From Bacteroidota bacterium (lineage in GTDB: Bacteria > Bacteroidota > Bacteroidia > UBA8524), in contig WBUH01000013.1 of assembly GCA_008933805.1 (NCBI GenBank), positions 1 through 64,000 of the forward strand: a stretch of DNA of 64,000 nucleotides, read 5' to 3'. The notes below the pieces were generated by a model. That model did no database searches and was not told the origin of the DNA. It was given only the letters and a program-made list of their open reading frames with translations. A program made the position numbers and the translations under genes. Shown here piece after piece: positions 56,401 through 62,939 of this stretch (the first letter of the stretch is position 1; every line of letters begins with the position of its first letter).

Positions 56401-58352
56401 TGAAAAGTAGGGGTTGGAGAAGTTAGGCTGCCTGATGTTACAGTATAACCGCTGTTGGGATTAATTATCCATTGGTAAGTGAGGTTATCACCTGTTGAGT
56501 TATTATTGGTAGTAATTATACTGTTTGCACAACCGCTGGTTGGATTTATATTCAATGTAAAATCAGCCAAGGGCGGCCTCATTATCCGCAAAATCCTGCG
56601 TATTGTATCATCCCCGCACACACTAAGCCCCGCTTGGGCAATGTTTCCTACTATCAGTTCTACTGTAAATGTTCCCGTATCTGTAAAATCTACTTGTAAA
56701 ACCTGACTACCCCAGTTAGCAGGGTTGTTGTTCCAGTTACCGTGGTTACCGAAATAACCCGAATTCAACGTCCAGCCCGTTGCGGGGTAAATATTCCACA
56801 AACGGCGTGGGGTTTGGTTACAGCCGCTGTTTGATGACACACTACCTGTATCCGATACGTCCTCAATCGTAACTAAATCATTCAAACAAGCCGTATCATC
56901 ATCTGGGTCAAAATCAATCTCAGCTTCGGGTTTGGTTGAAATATAAATAGGTCTGATAGTAGCACTGTTGGTACCGCAAGGGTTGGTAACCGACATTTCT
57001 GCTTGAAAAGCATTAGGAAAACCGGGGGTAGCAGTTCCGCACGAGGGAGTTAAAAAGGTTTTGCTTACACTGGGTGGCGGCGGGTGCGTAAACACCATGG
57101 GTGCCGTACCATCATTAAAGGTTAGCGTATATATTGAACCGGGTGCGTTATTACCAATACCCGTTGCTTTGCTGGTATCGATGGTAAAGGTAAGGCCGTA
57201 GGGGCGGCATCCTGAGGTACTACCTGAGTTACCGATGCTTACCCCGGGGTTACCACCGTTAAACACACTATAGGTACTTGTATCCTTACACCCTGCACCG
57301 TCTGTTGTGATAACAGTCATTGTAAACGCTCCCGATGTGGCGTACACGTGCGTTATCGTATCAAAAGATGACCCGAAATTTTGACTATTACCATCACCCC
57401 AATTGATTGAATACGAGTTATTGGTCGACATAGTAGTCGATACGTTATCAATCTGCAATGAAAAAGGAGACGATGAAACGTTACACTGAACAAACTTGGG
57501 GATGTTGTTAAAATCGTCGATGGCCGAGTTGGGGCGGCGACGTACATACACGGTTTTGGTAATAGTGTCCCTGCAATTACCGGGGGTAGTTGCAATCAAC
57601 CGAACATTGTACGAAACAATCGCCGAAGTTCCTGTTACATCATAAGTGGTGGAAGGGTTAGTAGCCGTTGAGGTAAGACTGTTACCAAACGTCCAACTGT
57701 AACTTAATGAACTTCCCGTTGATGTATTAGAAAACGAAACTGTTGTTCCGGAGCAAGCCGTATCGGGTGCAAACGTAAAATCTGCATTGGGGTAATTATA
57801 GAAAGTAACAACCACCGAGTCTGAAAGTCGTGAACACCCGTTTTGAGTTACTCTTACCTTATAAGTTCCGGGCGAAGTAGCACGCAAAGTTTGCGAAGTA
57901 GCTCCGCTGCTATCAACCCCATCCTTCACCCACTGGTAAGTTAATCCTGCCCCACCATTTGCCGTTAATGTTACCGAGTCGCCCACACAAACATTCTGCA
58001 AGGTTGCAGGAGTGATGGATGCGCTAACATTTGTAATGGTAAATACCTGAAAAACGGTATCTGAACAAAACGACGGGTTATTAAAAAAACGAATCAGCCA
58101 CACCGTATCGGTTAAAGCTGAACCAAAACTCTTGTTAACAGTATCTGAAGTGTATGTTGAATTATCGTTACCAAACACCCACAAAACACTATCGGGGGTA
58201 GCGCTGCCGGTATCAATAAATGAAATGGATTGATTTACACAATTTGGCGTAGATATAGAGAAGCCACTGTTTCCTGAACACTGCGCAAATACGGACTTTG
58301 CGAAGCCAAAAAACGCCAACAGTATGAAAGTAGATAGTAATCTGTTTTGCAT
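41487..58352 (-). CDS. giant PKD/Ig-repeat surface adhesin with gliding-motility C-terminal domain
   Basis: 5621 residues (16.9 kb). A signal peptide (1-23, ending VFAQ) is followed by several dozen PKD modules of ~80 residues, each with a W-x-F-G-D-G-x-x-S-T core, and by Ig-like modules with YQWQ-STDS-W signatures. The last ~100 residues (PNAFTPGAGGPDVRTFLP, YRLGIYDAWGKLLWETTD, WDGFTDGAPCPQDVYVWK) form the gliding motility-associated (type B) T9SS sorting domain. Like SprB it is expected on the cell surface as a mobile adhesin. The repeats are organised in two higher-order units (see repeats). The next gene encodes its PorP/SprF partner. Confidence 0.93.
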   Translation of the reverse strand: MQNRLLSTFILLAFFGFAKSVFAQCSGNSGFSISTPNCVNQSISFIDTGSATPDSVLWVFGNDNSTYTSDTVNKSFGSALTDTVWLIRFFNNPSFCSDTVFQVFTITNVSASITPATLQNVCVGDSVTLTANGGAGLTYQWVKDGVDSSGATSQTLRATSPGTYKVRVTQNGCSRLSDSVVVTFYNYPNADFTFAPDTACSGTTVSFSNTSTGSSLSYSWTFGNSLTSTATNPSTTYDVTGTSAIVSYNVRLIATTPGNCRDTITKTVYVRRRPNSAIDDFNNIPKFVQCNVSSSPFSLQIDNVSTTMSTNNSYSINWGDGNSQNFGSSFDTITHVYATSGAFTMTVITTDGAGCKDTSTYSVFNGGNPGVSIGNSGSTSGCRPYGLTFTIDTSKATGIGNNAPGSIYTLTFNDGTAPMVFTHPPPPSVSKTFLTPSCGTATPGFPNAFQAEMSVTNPCGTNSATIRPIYISTKPEAEIDFDPDDDTACLNDLVTIEDVSDTGSVSSNSGCNQTPRRLWNIYPATGWTLNSGYFGNHGNWNNNPANWGSQVLQVDFTDTGTFTVELIVGNIAQAGLSVCGDDTIRRILRIMRPPLADFTLNINPTSGCANSIITTNNNSTGDNLTYQWIINPNSGYTVTSGSLTSPTPTFQFNTAGTYYVTLIGSNRCDQDTVVDTLVIRDVPDVTLPGAVAFCGPDTVAFDTLASNLLHRVIYNENFGDSITYQWTVTGGSYTYVSGDSTSYNPSIYLSTPGTYTIKVKITNECGSDSTTQTITVRPLPDANFTINDSAQCLVGHSFAFTDASTISSGTITTYTWTFGDGTGSSAQNPTKSYSTADTFNVQLLVASAFGCVDSITKQVITFPQPTPLFTINDSDQCLNGNSFLFTNTSTIASGSNTYHWRFTERAGDTSILANPTFVYDTTGVFAVKLVVTSDNGCRDSVTRNVYIRPAPEPDFTINDSMQCLNGNSVTFTNTSSIQSGTVSYKWIFSNTASDTSVATSPTKVYTTADTFAVKLIVTSNFGCRDSVSKNVYLFPKPDMAFNVNDSEQCFTGNSFVFTNGSSISSGTVSYKWQFSSDPADTSILNNPTKSYASNGVFPVKLIGTSDQGCKDSVSANMTVFAEPLAGFNINDTDQCINGNNFIFTDTSVVGGLYSRQWTFGDGSSSTIAAPSKSYATADTFIVKLVVTINAGGCKDSVSTPVYVYPQPVAAYTINDSIQCYPGHSFVFTNGTTIASGSNTYLWKFNVPTGTTDTSNLTNPTKNYPASGTYIVRLTATSDKGCKDSTQHQVTATPIINNNVVASNQGLCSGSTPDSLVQSGASVSGGSGAFTYQWQESTDSAVWTNIVGATGVNYQPPALTANRWYRRVVTSGDCADTSVPVKITVTPAITNNTITANQIVCAGFTPSQFNGSTPAGGLGSFTYQWQISTDSNTWNNIVGAQSIDYTSGVLTQTTYFRRLVTSGVCTQPSNVVKVLVNPKPTVSFTTASVCLGLAANYTSTSTIATGSIAQYTWTYGDGNGGTGSSQSHTYASVGSYTIKLIAVSDSSCTDSTTRTINVHHKPTASFVSNDTCLGFGNGFNASASSVGAGSITNYGWNFGDATTGSGVTTTKTYAAHGSYNVKLIVTTDNSCRDSITQAVVVHPRPVPNFTTNDSDQCVNGNSFTYTNSTSIASGSSTYLWNLGEGANDTSTQTSTSKTYAVNGNYSVKLIATSNFGCIDSVTNPVIVYAKPTPAYSINDTDQCLNGNSFIFTNGSTVNPVVGLSYVWRFGDGSTSTQTNPTKSYNAEGTYTVRLVVTSVNGCADSIEKTVYVYPKPNPAFTIDDTLQCYNGNVFVYSNSSTIASGTQTYFWKLNLLDALDTSTQTNVTKTYTASGNLAVRLTATSDKGCKDSIQRNIIVRPDITNNTIASAQNICSGSIPDTLRHTGVAINGGDGSFTYQWQQSTDSISWSNIGSATGTSYAPPALFATTWYRRVAVSGPCSDTSAPIKITVTPGIGNNIITANQSQCAGYTPSQFNGTVPTGGNGVFVYQWQFSLDSASWSNITSGTDTNFQAGVLNQTTWYRRLATSNSCTVISNPIKVNVNPKPAASFTAPSVCFGLNATFTSTSTIATGAITQYNWTFGDGNTASGTTGPQNAYGAVGSYTAKLIVTSDSGCVDSTTRTLWVHPKPVASFVYNDTCHTYQHSFNASASAVATGSITNYSWNFGDATTGSGVTTNKTYTLVNTYNVKLVVTTDSACRDSITQSVIVYPNPVADFTTNDTDQCVNGNNFVFTNATSIASGTVTYGWNFGESATDTSSQTNTSKVYAANGTYNVGLVAVSNIGCRDTVTKPMTVYAKPAQAFTINDTDQCLNGNSFVFTNTSNITPAVGLSYLWTFDDGATSTQTSPTKTYAYDDTFAVKLVVTSINGCSDSVTQNVYVYPKPSPDFNINDSLQCFGPNLYTFTNQSVINSGTMTHFWRFDVLTANDTSSQTSPTKSYATDGTYTIRLTATSDKGCKDSVENQVTIKPDIINNDIATDQFLCQGETPDTLVPLSGPVSGGDNTFGYRWEQTTDSANWTSIGGATDTLYAPSALSVTTWYRRIVTSGPCEDTSAPVKIFVTPSIGNNTITANQTICEGFAPAQFAGSLPTGGLGVYNYQWQISTDSASWSNIGGATDTSYQSGVLTQTRFFRRRVSSGACPTISNVVKVTVHPKPVAAYTTASVCFGFNANFTSSSTVSVGSIVQSEWIYGDGNTDTGISATNNFTAAGAYTPKLIVTTGEGCKDSTTRPINILPKPVAAYQHNDTCFDDLTSFDASTSTVATGSITGYNWDLSDGATASAVTASHTYSAVGNYQVKLIVTTDSACQDSITKTVFVHPNPVAAFTMNDSDQCLNGNSFVFTNGSSVASGSNTYNWNFGQSAADSSNQTSPTKVYTASGNYTVRLIAITNFGCRDTATRPTVVYAKPAQAFNINDTDQCINGNSFTFTNTSNITPAVGLTYRWTFGNGDTSVQTSPTKVYTVAGTYPVKLRVTSVFGCADSVTKTVYVYPKPNPAFTINDTLQCFGPNVFTFTNGSTIGSGTINNFWKFDLLNAADTSSQNSPVHTYANDGTFTIRLVTTSDKGCKDSTEKQVTVKPDILNNVINTPQFICEGSTPDTLRQAGSTVSGGDNTFTYQWQRSTDSLTWVNISGATADRFGPPALSVTTWYRRVVNSGPCTDTSAPIKIHVTPAITNNTINSSQTICYAQTPAQLGSGATGGGNGTFTYLWQQSNNSITWGTAIGTSNTINYQPDALFDTTYYRRRIISGSCTTVSNVLKIAVKPLPVVNWGATTVCYPEPTMFSDSSTVNQGSNSGFSWTFGDGTTSTQQNPSKVYVAGTYTAKLIVTTNFGCRDSLSQSITVHPKPQAGYSSQNNCFGFASTFTDTAKVSSGSVVSWAWAFGDGFTSSAKNASRTYFTHGTYNVRQIVTTDRGCKDTVIKPIVIHPKPTANFGVTTVCYPNSSQFTDSSTIATGSLISRAWDFGDSATSVLTNPIHTYATDGVYITKLIVTSNQGCRDSVFKAVTVNPLPTVVFTGDTLACVNRNVFFSNTTSGAASYVWNYGDGNTSTSSVGSNTYANPGVYRVVLVATTAYGCVDSTARTIRIIGAPVPAFTLAPDTGCAPLKVVFTNATTGLHISYDWNFGNGQSSALFNPDTVTYFQSQRNDSTYYITLSATNICGTTQAVDSVRVFPKPVANFAFNVNNGCTPATFTITNTTTAFPDNFIWDLGNGTTSTATNPTSPVYTTVDSVSIYRVRLTAFNHCGTDTISRNLTIYPTPHAAFTAPNNCFGFTSNFTDSAWVGSGSVTNWSWTFGDGNFSSAQSPTNTYINHGTYNVRQIAISDRGCRDTITKPITIYPKPAARFGATTACYLDSTVFTDSTTVASGSIVSRTWTFGDGNGSSITNPRNLYSNAGTYTAKLIVVSDLGCSDSNFKAVTVNPLPSIAFTGDTVECFNRTVFYTNNSTGAATYVWNYGDGNTSTGSVGSNTFAAPGYYRIVLVGRTVYGCEDSTAMVVRIIGPPTAAFTLVPDTGCAPLNVNFVNNSTGLYTSYDWDFGNGTASTLFTPPTATYIQSRTIDSLYFVTLRATNICATRSVTDTVTVFPKPVANFTINQTAGCSPAVFTVTNNTTAFPQTFFWDFGNGDTSTAQNPPAETFVTGSTISTYKVFMRATNHCGSDTVSTTVTVYPKPVAGFITQDNCYGFVSNFTDTSKVGVGSITTRNWAFGDGNSSSAQNATHTYFTHGTYNVTQIVVTDRGCRDTTTKPIVIHPKPVANFGVNAACFRDSSSFIDSSTVALGTLTNWVWTFGDGNGSNLRNPKNLYAANGNYNAKLIVTSNQGCRDSIIKPVTVHPLPIMAFTGDTVECFGRTVYYSNTSTGVASYVWNYGDGNTSTGPVGSNTFANPGYYRVVLVGRTVYGCEDSTALVVRIISPPAPAFTLLPDTGCAPLNVNFVNNSVGIHTTYNWNLGNGTTSTLFTPPTATYTQSRTIDSLYFVTLNATNICGTRSVTDTITVFPKPVANFTINQTAGCSPAVFTVTNATTAFPQTFFWDFGNGNTSTAQNPPAETFVTGSTISTYKVFMRATNHCGSDTISTTVTVYPKPVAGFSTQDNCYGFASNFTDTSKVGVGSITARNWAFGDGNGSSTQNPAHTYFNFGTYNVTQIVVTDRGCRDTIAKPIVIHPKPVANFGVTTACFRDSSRFTDSSTVALGTLTNWVWTFGDGNGSTSQHPRNLYSSNGNYTSKLIVTSDRGCRDSVIKPVTVHPLPIVAFSGDTLECINRDVFYNNSTVGASTYVWNYGDGKTSTGSVGRNNYTTPGYYRVVLVARTVYGCEDSAAMIVHIIGPPNPALVTLPDTGCAPLQVNFVNNSTGEFTSYDWDFGNGTTSTQFTPPPVTYPQSLLADTAYTVALRATNICATRLVTRLVRVFPKPLANFGTDVNNGCTPKTFTITNTSTAFPDRYYWDFGDGDTSTAQNPPPHTYTTDSVIRTFTIRLRVENKCGFDTVSRRVTVQPKNARSFFGIDSLVGCVPHTIQVTDFSVGATSLSYDFGDGNTSANRNPSHTFNTPGTYIVRQFIANNCTQDTSQLTVTVLPPPAVSFTKVPSTQCKGQGIQFQSQATNISGFRWDFGNGDTSVLNNPVYSYPNSGTYTVRLFVVSAINGCTNQFQDTITIHAPPVPVLTADSTQGCPPHRVNFSDGSAGSVFVTWKFGDGNGSSVINPTHTYTTTGVYTARMIVRNARGCEDSTDRLIQVHPVPVAAFTQTSTFCDVPSVVNFTNGSTGATGYFWDFGNTLTSANTNPSVTYTNFGTYTTVLRANNQFGCQDTASAVFEVFRRPIPTASLDTADGCPPVEVNFSSNSQFATTYLWDFGDGNTSTQQNPAHTYTTAGTFPVKLKVTSGGACSDSVFVGTGVTVYPVPSAAFTYTFANSNSPNYGEATFIDQSVNANTYLWDFGDGNTSTQPSPTHRYTFTGNYLITQYITTIDGCRDTAQTFIELPFFKGLFVPNAFTPGAGGPDVRTFLPVGISLKTYRLGIYDAWGKLLWETTDLIDTKPAVGWDGFTDGAPCPQDVYVWKAEAEFLDGSIWPGQKGPNGKYHREGTVTLIR
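43260..48230. repeat. 412-residue super-repeat, four copies, inside the giant adhesin gene
   Basis: The same five-PKD block recurs four times. An anchor at the PKPVANFG-type motif lies at 44241, 45477, 46713 and 47949, exactly 1236 bases apart each time. The module order within each unit is the same (N-C-F/Y-G-F; F-G-x-x-x-A/V-C; F-x-G-D-T; PDTGCAPL; a GC-x-P-x-x-F-T-I/V-T-N module). Confidence 0.88.
48240..54500. repeat. 607/608-residue super-repeat inside the giant adhesin gene
   Basis: A larger unit with two Ig-like modules followed by about six PKD modules recurs. An anchor in the Ig-like module (gcctgtacc-type) lies at 48791, 50612, 52436 and 54257, 1821, 1824 and 1821 bases apart. The PKD part of a further copy continues to about 56040. 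Confidence 0.87.
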
Positions 58353-58602
58353 AGTAAGGCCACCCTAAAATAGCGGCAAATTAACACGCCATTTTAAATT
58401 TTATGTAAATTGTTTTAAAATAAATACCTAGCGCCCTTGCAAAGATAGACAATAAGTTTTAAAAGATTGTTGCGTTCAGAGGGCTAAAGTGAATTTTTAC
58501 AATTGCAAATCGCTAAACCCCAAGCGTATAGGTTTGGAAAAAAATACAACCGGAAAAAAGGGTTTTTTCGCTTAAAAATAACAGGTGTTATAACGGTATT
58601 TA

Positions 58603-59442
58603 TTAATCAGGTTTTTCAGAAATAATATGGCACCTTACATTCAATAATTCATCCTTTGGTTTGCCTGCAAACCTCTCTGTAAGCTTCACTGTTCCAAGCT
58701 CCTGCTCTTCTCCTTTTTCTAACTTAATTTGTATCGGAGCAAAACCTGCCAAGGCAAAAAGCTTGTAATAATCATCCGCTAAAAGTCGGTTTTGGTATTG
58801 TAAACCGTTGTTATATTTTTTTTGCCATTCGTTTTCTCCATAGCCGTAAAAGTTAAACCTCGACAAGTTTTTATCAAAGTATGCGTAATGGTCTTGTAAA
58901 TCAATCACACAGCTTATCACACCACCGGGTTTTAGTATGCGGTAGCACTCCCGCAAAATCAATAGTATATCTTCAGCAGGTATGTGCTCTAAGGTATCGG
59001 TAGAGTGTATGTAAGTAACGCCGGCAGTTTCAAGATTTGTTTTACGTGCATCAAAAGGGGCTTTATAAGAAATACCCAAGGCAGCCAAATCCACTACACC
59101 TGATAACCCTGCACGTTTAGCAGCATCAGCCACTAATGCCGGCTTCAACAACGGTTTAATATCTGTAACCAGTTGCTGCTTTATTCCTGCTTTGTGCAAC
59201 AACAGCGGCACTGCCAAATCGTAGCCCCCTCCAAATTCATACACAATACCTTCTTCAAGGTCTTCATGGTGGCCTTTAAAAGCTTCTAAATGCTGTTGAG
59301 CTGCTTTAATTTTTTGCCCAAACACTTCATCACTCATAGGCAGGTTGCGGGTGATGCGGGTTTGCAAAAAATAGTTAATCCTTTCAGCCGCAGGCAAACG
59401 GCTGATTAGTTTCTGCAAAGCGGCTTTGGTTTTCCAATTCAT
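58603..59442 (-). CDS. SAM-dependent methyltransferase domain protein
   Basis: 279 residues from ATG 59442 (a TTG four codons upstream is less likely). The N-terminal ~90 residues are helical; EFGGGYDLAVPLLLHKAG is the SAM-binding loop, and THIST-type HSTDTLEHIPAEDILLILRE and LKPGGVISCVIDL are class I methyltransferase motifs. It is typical of enzymes found in surface-glycan clusters. It is the last gene of the leftward operon, 57 bases after the XrtF partner. Confidence 0.8.
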   Translation of the reverse strand: MNWKTKAALQKLISRLPAAERINYFLQTRITRNLPMSDEVFGQKIKAAQQHLEAFKGHHEDLEEGIVYEFGGGYDLAVPLLLHKAGIKQQLVTDIKPLLKPALVADAAKRAGLSGVVDLAALGISYKAPFDARKTNLETAGVTYIHSTDTLEHIPAEDILLILRECYRILKPGGVISCVIDLQDHYAYFDKNLSRFNFYGYGENEWQKKYNNGLQYQNRLLADDYYKLFALAGFAPIQIKLEKGEEQELGTVKLTERFAGKPKDELLNVRCHIISEKPD

Positions 59443-59499
59443 GGTAAAACACAAATATACCTTGCAGGCCTATTGGGTACTTCGTATGTATGAAATAAA

Positions 59500-59940
59500 C
59501 TACTTTTTAAGTTTTTGCTGGAAATAGAAAGCAGGGATAAGGAGTACCATCAGAATTGGATTCATCACCAAGCGGTACAAAGGGACAAGTGCCGAATACT
59601 CGGCATTTGACGCTGCATTAAGCGTAAGATAAATATAGATAGGAAACAGGACTACTAATCCAAAAAGCTGGACGTAGAACCCGAAAATTACGAAACGTCT
59701 GTTGTTAAAAAGCGCATAGATAAGCAGGATGCACAATAAATCGTTTGCCAGAAAACGGACAAGGCGGCTAATGATAAAGTTTACTTCGGTACCGGGCTCC
59801 ATTGCACCGCCAAAACTCTGGTTAAAGCGAAATTGCCAACTTACAAAGTCAAACTCTTGCAAGCCATAAAACAAGGCAAGCCCTATAAGGGCCAACAGTG
59901 CTAAAAAAATCCGTTTGAAACCTATGTTAAGCAACTCCAT
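59500..59940 (-). CDS. exosortase F system-associated membrane protein
   Basis: 146 residues with four transmembrane helices. FNQSFGGAMEPGTEVNFII and the segment LYGLQEFDFVSWQFRF-like loop (residues 24-47) recall the small protein that accompanies XrtF exosortases in Flavobacteriia. It overlaps the xrtF gene by 14 bases, as is usual for such pairs. Its role in the sorting process is unknown. Confidence 0.8.
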   Translation of the reverse strand: MELLNIGFKRIFLALLALIGLALFYGLQEFDFVSWQFRFNQSFGGAMEPGTEVNFIISRLVRFLANDLLCILLIYALFNNRRFVIFGFYVQLFGLVVLFPIYIYLTLNAASNAEYSALVPLYRLVMNPILMVLLIPAFYFQQKLKK

Positions 59941-60520
59941 TTTGCGGTGGTGTATCTTGAGGATTTTCTTCGGCTTTAGTTTCAGGTTTTATCATGCGTA
60001 TCCACCAAATCCATAAAGCAAACACAATTACATATATTGAGAGTGTAAACAGGTATTTATGGGTAAAGTGAAAAAGTTGTGAGTGGTTTTGTGCCACATA
60101 GGCCAACAGTAACAACCTGCCCAAGTTAAACAAATGTATAATGGCAATGCCAAGTACACTAAACCAAGCAAGGCGTTTAGCACCGCCCCAAAAGCCTACT
60201 AAAAAGGCAAAGAACAAGTAAAATATTGCTACTCCGTTGCAGCCTTCATAAACGGCAATACCAGCAGGTTTGCCATTAATCCAAACGCGCACACTGTTAT
60301 CACCTTCCAGTATTTCAGTACTTACGTTATCATAAAACAGTCGCATAGCACCCACCACCTGACTTGCAACACCTTTTGTAATCGGGTCGGGTTGGGTTTC
60401 GTACCCCTTTACCCAAAATCCGTATATCTGGCTCAGTACTATGTACGTTACCAGCAACCTTGCCAAGAATAAAATAGCAGGCTTAAACTCGTTGTAAAAA
60501 TCTTTAATGGTTTGTTGCAC
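59927..60520 (-). CDS. xrtF: exosortase family protein XrtF
   Basis: 197 residues with about six transmembrane helices and the exosortase signature: Cys94 in YEGCNGVAIF, Arg135 in FNLGRLLLL, and a downstream His154 (FTHKYLF). Exosortases are membrane transpeptidases thought to cleave C-terminal sorting signals. XrtF is the Bacteroidota branch. The start is GTG at 60520. It overlaps the upstream GT2 gene by 17 bases and its partner gene by 14, so it is an integral member of this glycan operon. Confidence 0.88.
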   Translation of the reverse strand: MQQTIKDFYNEFKPAILFLARLLVTYIVLSQIYGFWVKGYETQPDPITKGVASQVVGAMRLFYDNVSTEILEGDNSVRVWINGKPAGIAVYEGCNGVAIFYLFFAFLVGFWGGAKRLAWFSVLGIAIIHLFNLGRLLLLAYVAQNHSQLFHFTHKYLFTLSIYVIVFALWIWWIRMIKPETKAEENPQDTPPQNGVA

Positions 60521-61340
60521 TTCGCAGATAGTTTTTATAAAATTTACCGGCCCATCCGTCGGGCAAAAGTTTCACCAGTGCCCGCACGAATATACCCAAC
60601 AAATATTGCTGGTGTGTAATTAATCCTTCTTTACAAAACCCGCCGATTGCTTTAAAGTCATTACGCACGGATGCTAACCCTAACCTGCGGCTATAGTTTT
60701 GCGACTGGGCATATACCAGCACTTTGGGAATATTACCCGATTGCGAGCCTGATTTAAACATACGCAACCACAGGTACCAATCTTCAGCAAAGTAAAAGTT
60801 CACATACCCGCCCGCATCTTGCACGGCTGATTTTTTGTAGAATACCGTTGGATGGCTATGGGGGTTGCGATAACCTGAAAACGCAAGCACACCTTCAAAA
60901 TCAAGGGGCACCTTGCGCACAAAGTCTTTCCCTTTTGGATGTTGCTCGGCATAATATGAACCCACTAAATCAAGTTCAGGATTGGAAATAATATAGTTTA
61001 CGGTTACTTCAAAACGGTCGGGTTGAGACTTATCATCCGCATCCATACGTGCTACCCACTCGTAGCTGCAATGCTTCAAGCCTTCGTTAAGAGCAGTGCC
61101 TAACCCCATATTCCGAGGCAATTCAACCACTTTAACATTCGGGGTATTTTTCAGCGTTTCAAGTTGAAGTGAAATTCCTTCTTCAACAGGGCCGTCGCGT
61201 ACGATTACAACTTCAGTGGCAGGCAAAGTTTGCGAAAGAATGCTATTGAGAGTCACTGTAAACTCATGCGGGGTATTCCCGTGATAAACAGGCAACAGCA
61301 CAGAAAATTGAAAATTTGCCACCAAGTAATGTTTATGCAA
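60504..61340 (-). CDS. glycosyltransferase family 2
   Basis: 278 residues with a GT-A fold: FSVLLPVYHGNTPHEF opening strand, ARMDADDKSQPDRFE (DxD metal site at about residues 98-101), then FAEDWYLWLRMFKSG, the usual acceptor-side ED motif. It transfers a sugar from a nucleotide donor to a surface glycan intermediate. The start is uncertain: TTG at 61340 overlaps the preceding gene by 8 bases; a GTG at 61322 is also possible. Confidence 0.88.
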   Translation of the reverse strand: MHKHYLVANFQFSVLLPVYHGNTPHEFTVTLNSILSQTLPATEVVIVRDGPVEEGISLQLETLKNTPNVKVVELPRNMGLGTALNEGLKHCSYEWVARMDADDKSQPDRFEVTVNYIISNPELDLVGSYYAEQHPKGKDFVRKVPLDFEGVLAFSGYRNPHSHPTVFYKKSAVQDAGGYVNFYFAEDWYLWLRMFKSGSQSGNIPKVLVYAQSQNYSRRLGLASVRNDFKAIGGFCKEGLITHQQYLLGIFVRALVKLLPDGWAGKFYKNYLRSATNH

Positions 61341-61917
61341 TTATAGTACCCGCCGACAGTTTTTGCCAAGGGGTTATGACTTCGGGTTTAGATATTTTGC
61401 TGCCGGTGCCTATATAGCACCCCTCGCCCACTTGTGCGCCGGTTGATATATTTACCCCGGGCATTATGGTACTATAACTTCTTATTACGGCATCGTGATT
61501 AATAATTGCTCCTGCATTCATTATTACAAAATCACCCAACCTAATATTTACTGTAAGCACTGTATTAATGCACAACACGCAACCCTTTCCCATTTCTACA
61601 TATTCATCGTCAGAAATTATTACTGACGGATGAATAAGTGTGGGGTATGCTACGTGGGGATTTGTTATTTGCTCTGCAATGGCTTTCCGTACTTCGGGTA
61701 ATGATATTGCTATGCAAACAGCCACAGGTTTTTGCAGTTGGTTAATGTATTCTACACCACCTAATACAGTAAAGCCGTTAACGATTTCTCCTGCCGTTTT
61801 GCCGTCGTCAACAAAGCCTAAAACATTCCAAGCAGGTGTTATTGCATTGCAGTTTTTCAGCAACGCTAACACTTCACGCCCGAAACCGCCAGCACCAACA
61901 ATTATGATATCCTGCAT
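61333..61917 (-). CDS. NeuD/PglD-like sugar O- or N-acyltransferase
   Basis: 194 residues. The N-terminal Rossmann-like part has IIVGAGGFGREVLALL; the C-terminal half is a left-handed beta-helix with hexapeptide repeats (VNIRLGDFVIMNAGAII, IMPGVNISTGAQVGEGCYIG). This family acetylates sialic acid or amino sugars. It starts at ATG 61917, sharing its A with the TAA of the upstream gene (TAATG). Confidence 0.87.
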   Translation of the reverse strand: MQDIIIVGAGGFGREVLALLKNCNAITPAWNVLGFVDDGKTAGEIVNGFTVLGGVEYINQLQKPVAVCIAISLPEVRKAIAEQITNPHVAYPTLIHPSVIISDDEYVEMGKGCVLCINTVLTVNIRLGDFVIMNAGAIINHDAVIRSYSTIMPGVNISTGAQVGEGCYIGTGSKISKPEVITPWQKLSAGTIIA

Positions 61918-62879
61918 TAAGAAATCGGCTTAATGACGTTAGTAATGATTAATCTTTTTGCCACTACATACACTGCACCTAATCCAAGTAGCATCAGCAC
62001 AAAGCTTGTTATAGATACTGAAGACGAGAAAACCACCCAAGCCGAAACAAGAGCCTGCAAAGCTGCATACAAACTACTTACCGCCAAATGCGGCCATTTA
62101 AGTTGATTGGTCAGGTATTGGTACAAGTGCAAACGATGGGCTACGAATATGTTTTGTTTAAGTATAAGACGATGTACAATGGTAAGTACACTATCAACTC
62201 CATACACCGCTAAAAACAGTACGTATTTGTAATCCTCAGTAGTTAAAATAAGTTTTATAAGCAGAAACAACACAACAAACGCCATGGCTACACTGCCCAC
62301 ATCGCCCGCAAAGCATTTTGCCTTTTTTCGGAAATTGAACATTAAAAATACAACAGCTCCTATTGCCGAGTAAATGATAAACTCGTCTTGAATAAATGGA
62401 GTGTATTGGTTGGCAAGTAAGGCAGCAAACAAAAACACTAAGCTATAAGCCCCAGTGATACCGTTAATCCCATCCATAAAGTTATAAGCGTTAATTGTGC
62501 CGATAACTAAAATATACGCGATTACTATTGCAGCGGGATGTATTGAAAATATACTCAAATCAACAAACATGAGTGATACTGCCAATAAATGAACAGCCAC
62601 CCGTATTTTGCCTGAAAGACTGCGAACATCGTCAACAAAGCTGATGGCCGAAATAAGCAAAAGCCCCACTGCAAACCACAAGTACTTGCCACCGCTCAAC
62701 GCACAGTAAATTAGCGGCGGCAGAACAAAAATAACGCCTCCCCCACGAAGGGTAATGGCAGTATGTGAGCTACGCTCATTGGGTTTGTCGATAATGTTAA
62801 ACCTATCCGCTATTCTAAAATACAATAGCTCCATCACGGTTAAAACCACAAACAATATTGGGTAGGTTATAAATTCCAT
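61917..62879 (-). CDS. WecA/WbpL-like undecaprenyl-phosphate sugar-phosphate transferase
   Basis: 320 residues with ~10 transmembrane helices. The glycosyltransferase family 4 motifs are NERSSHTAITLRGGG, FVDDVRSLSG, NAYNFMDGINGI and CFAGDVGSVAMAF, with HRLHLYQYL in the last loop. It links the first sugar phosphate to undecaprenyl phosphate and so starts a repeat unit. First membrane gene of the operon, 60 bases after the oxidoreductase gene. Confidence 0.92.
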   Translation of the reverse strand: MEFITYPILFVVLTVMELLYFRIADRFNIIDKPNERSSHTAITLRGGGVIFVLPPLIYCALSGGKYLWFAVGLLLISAISFVDDVRSLSGKIRVAVHLLAVSLMFVDLSIFSIHPAAIVIAYILVIGTINAYNFMDGINGITGAYSLVFLFAALLANQYTPFIQDEFIIYSAIGAVVFLMFNFRKKAKCFAGDVGSVAMAFVVLFLLIKLILTTEDYKYVLFLAVYGVDSVLTIVHRLILKQNIFVAHRLHLYQYLTNQLKWPHLAVSSLYAALQALVSAWVVFSSSVSITSFVLMLLGLGAVYVVAKRLIITNVIKPIS

Positions 62880-62939
62880 CTTGTATTCGGCAGGCTTTGT
62901 ATTCAGGTCAAACGTTTATTGAATACAAACGCCATTCTC

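Noticed and set aside
41487-58352. Numerous plus-strand frames of 60-170 residues
   Set aside because: All are shadows of the repetitive giant gene; they repeat with the same period and have no independent start signals.
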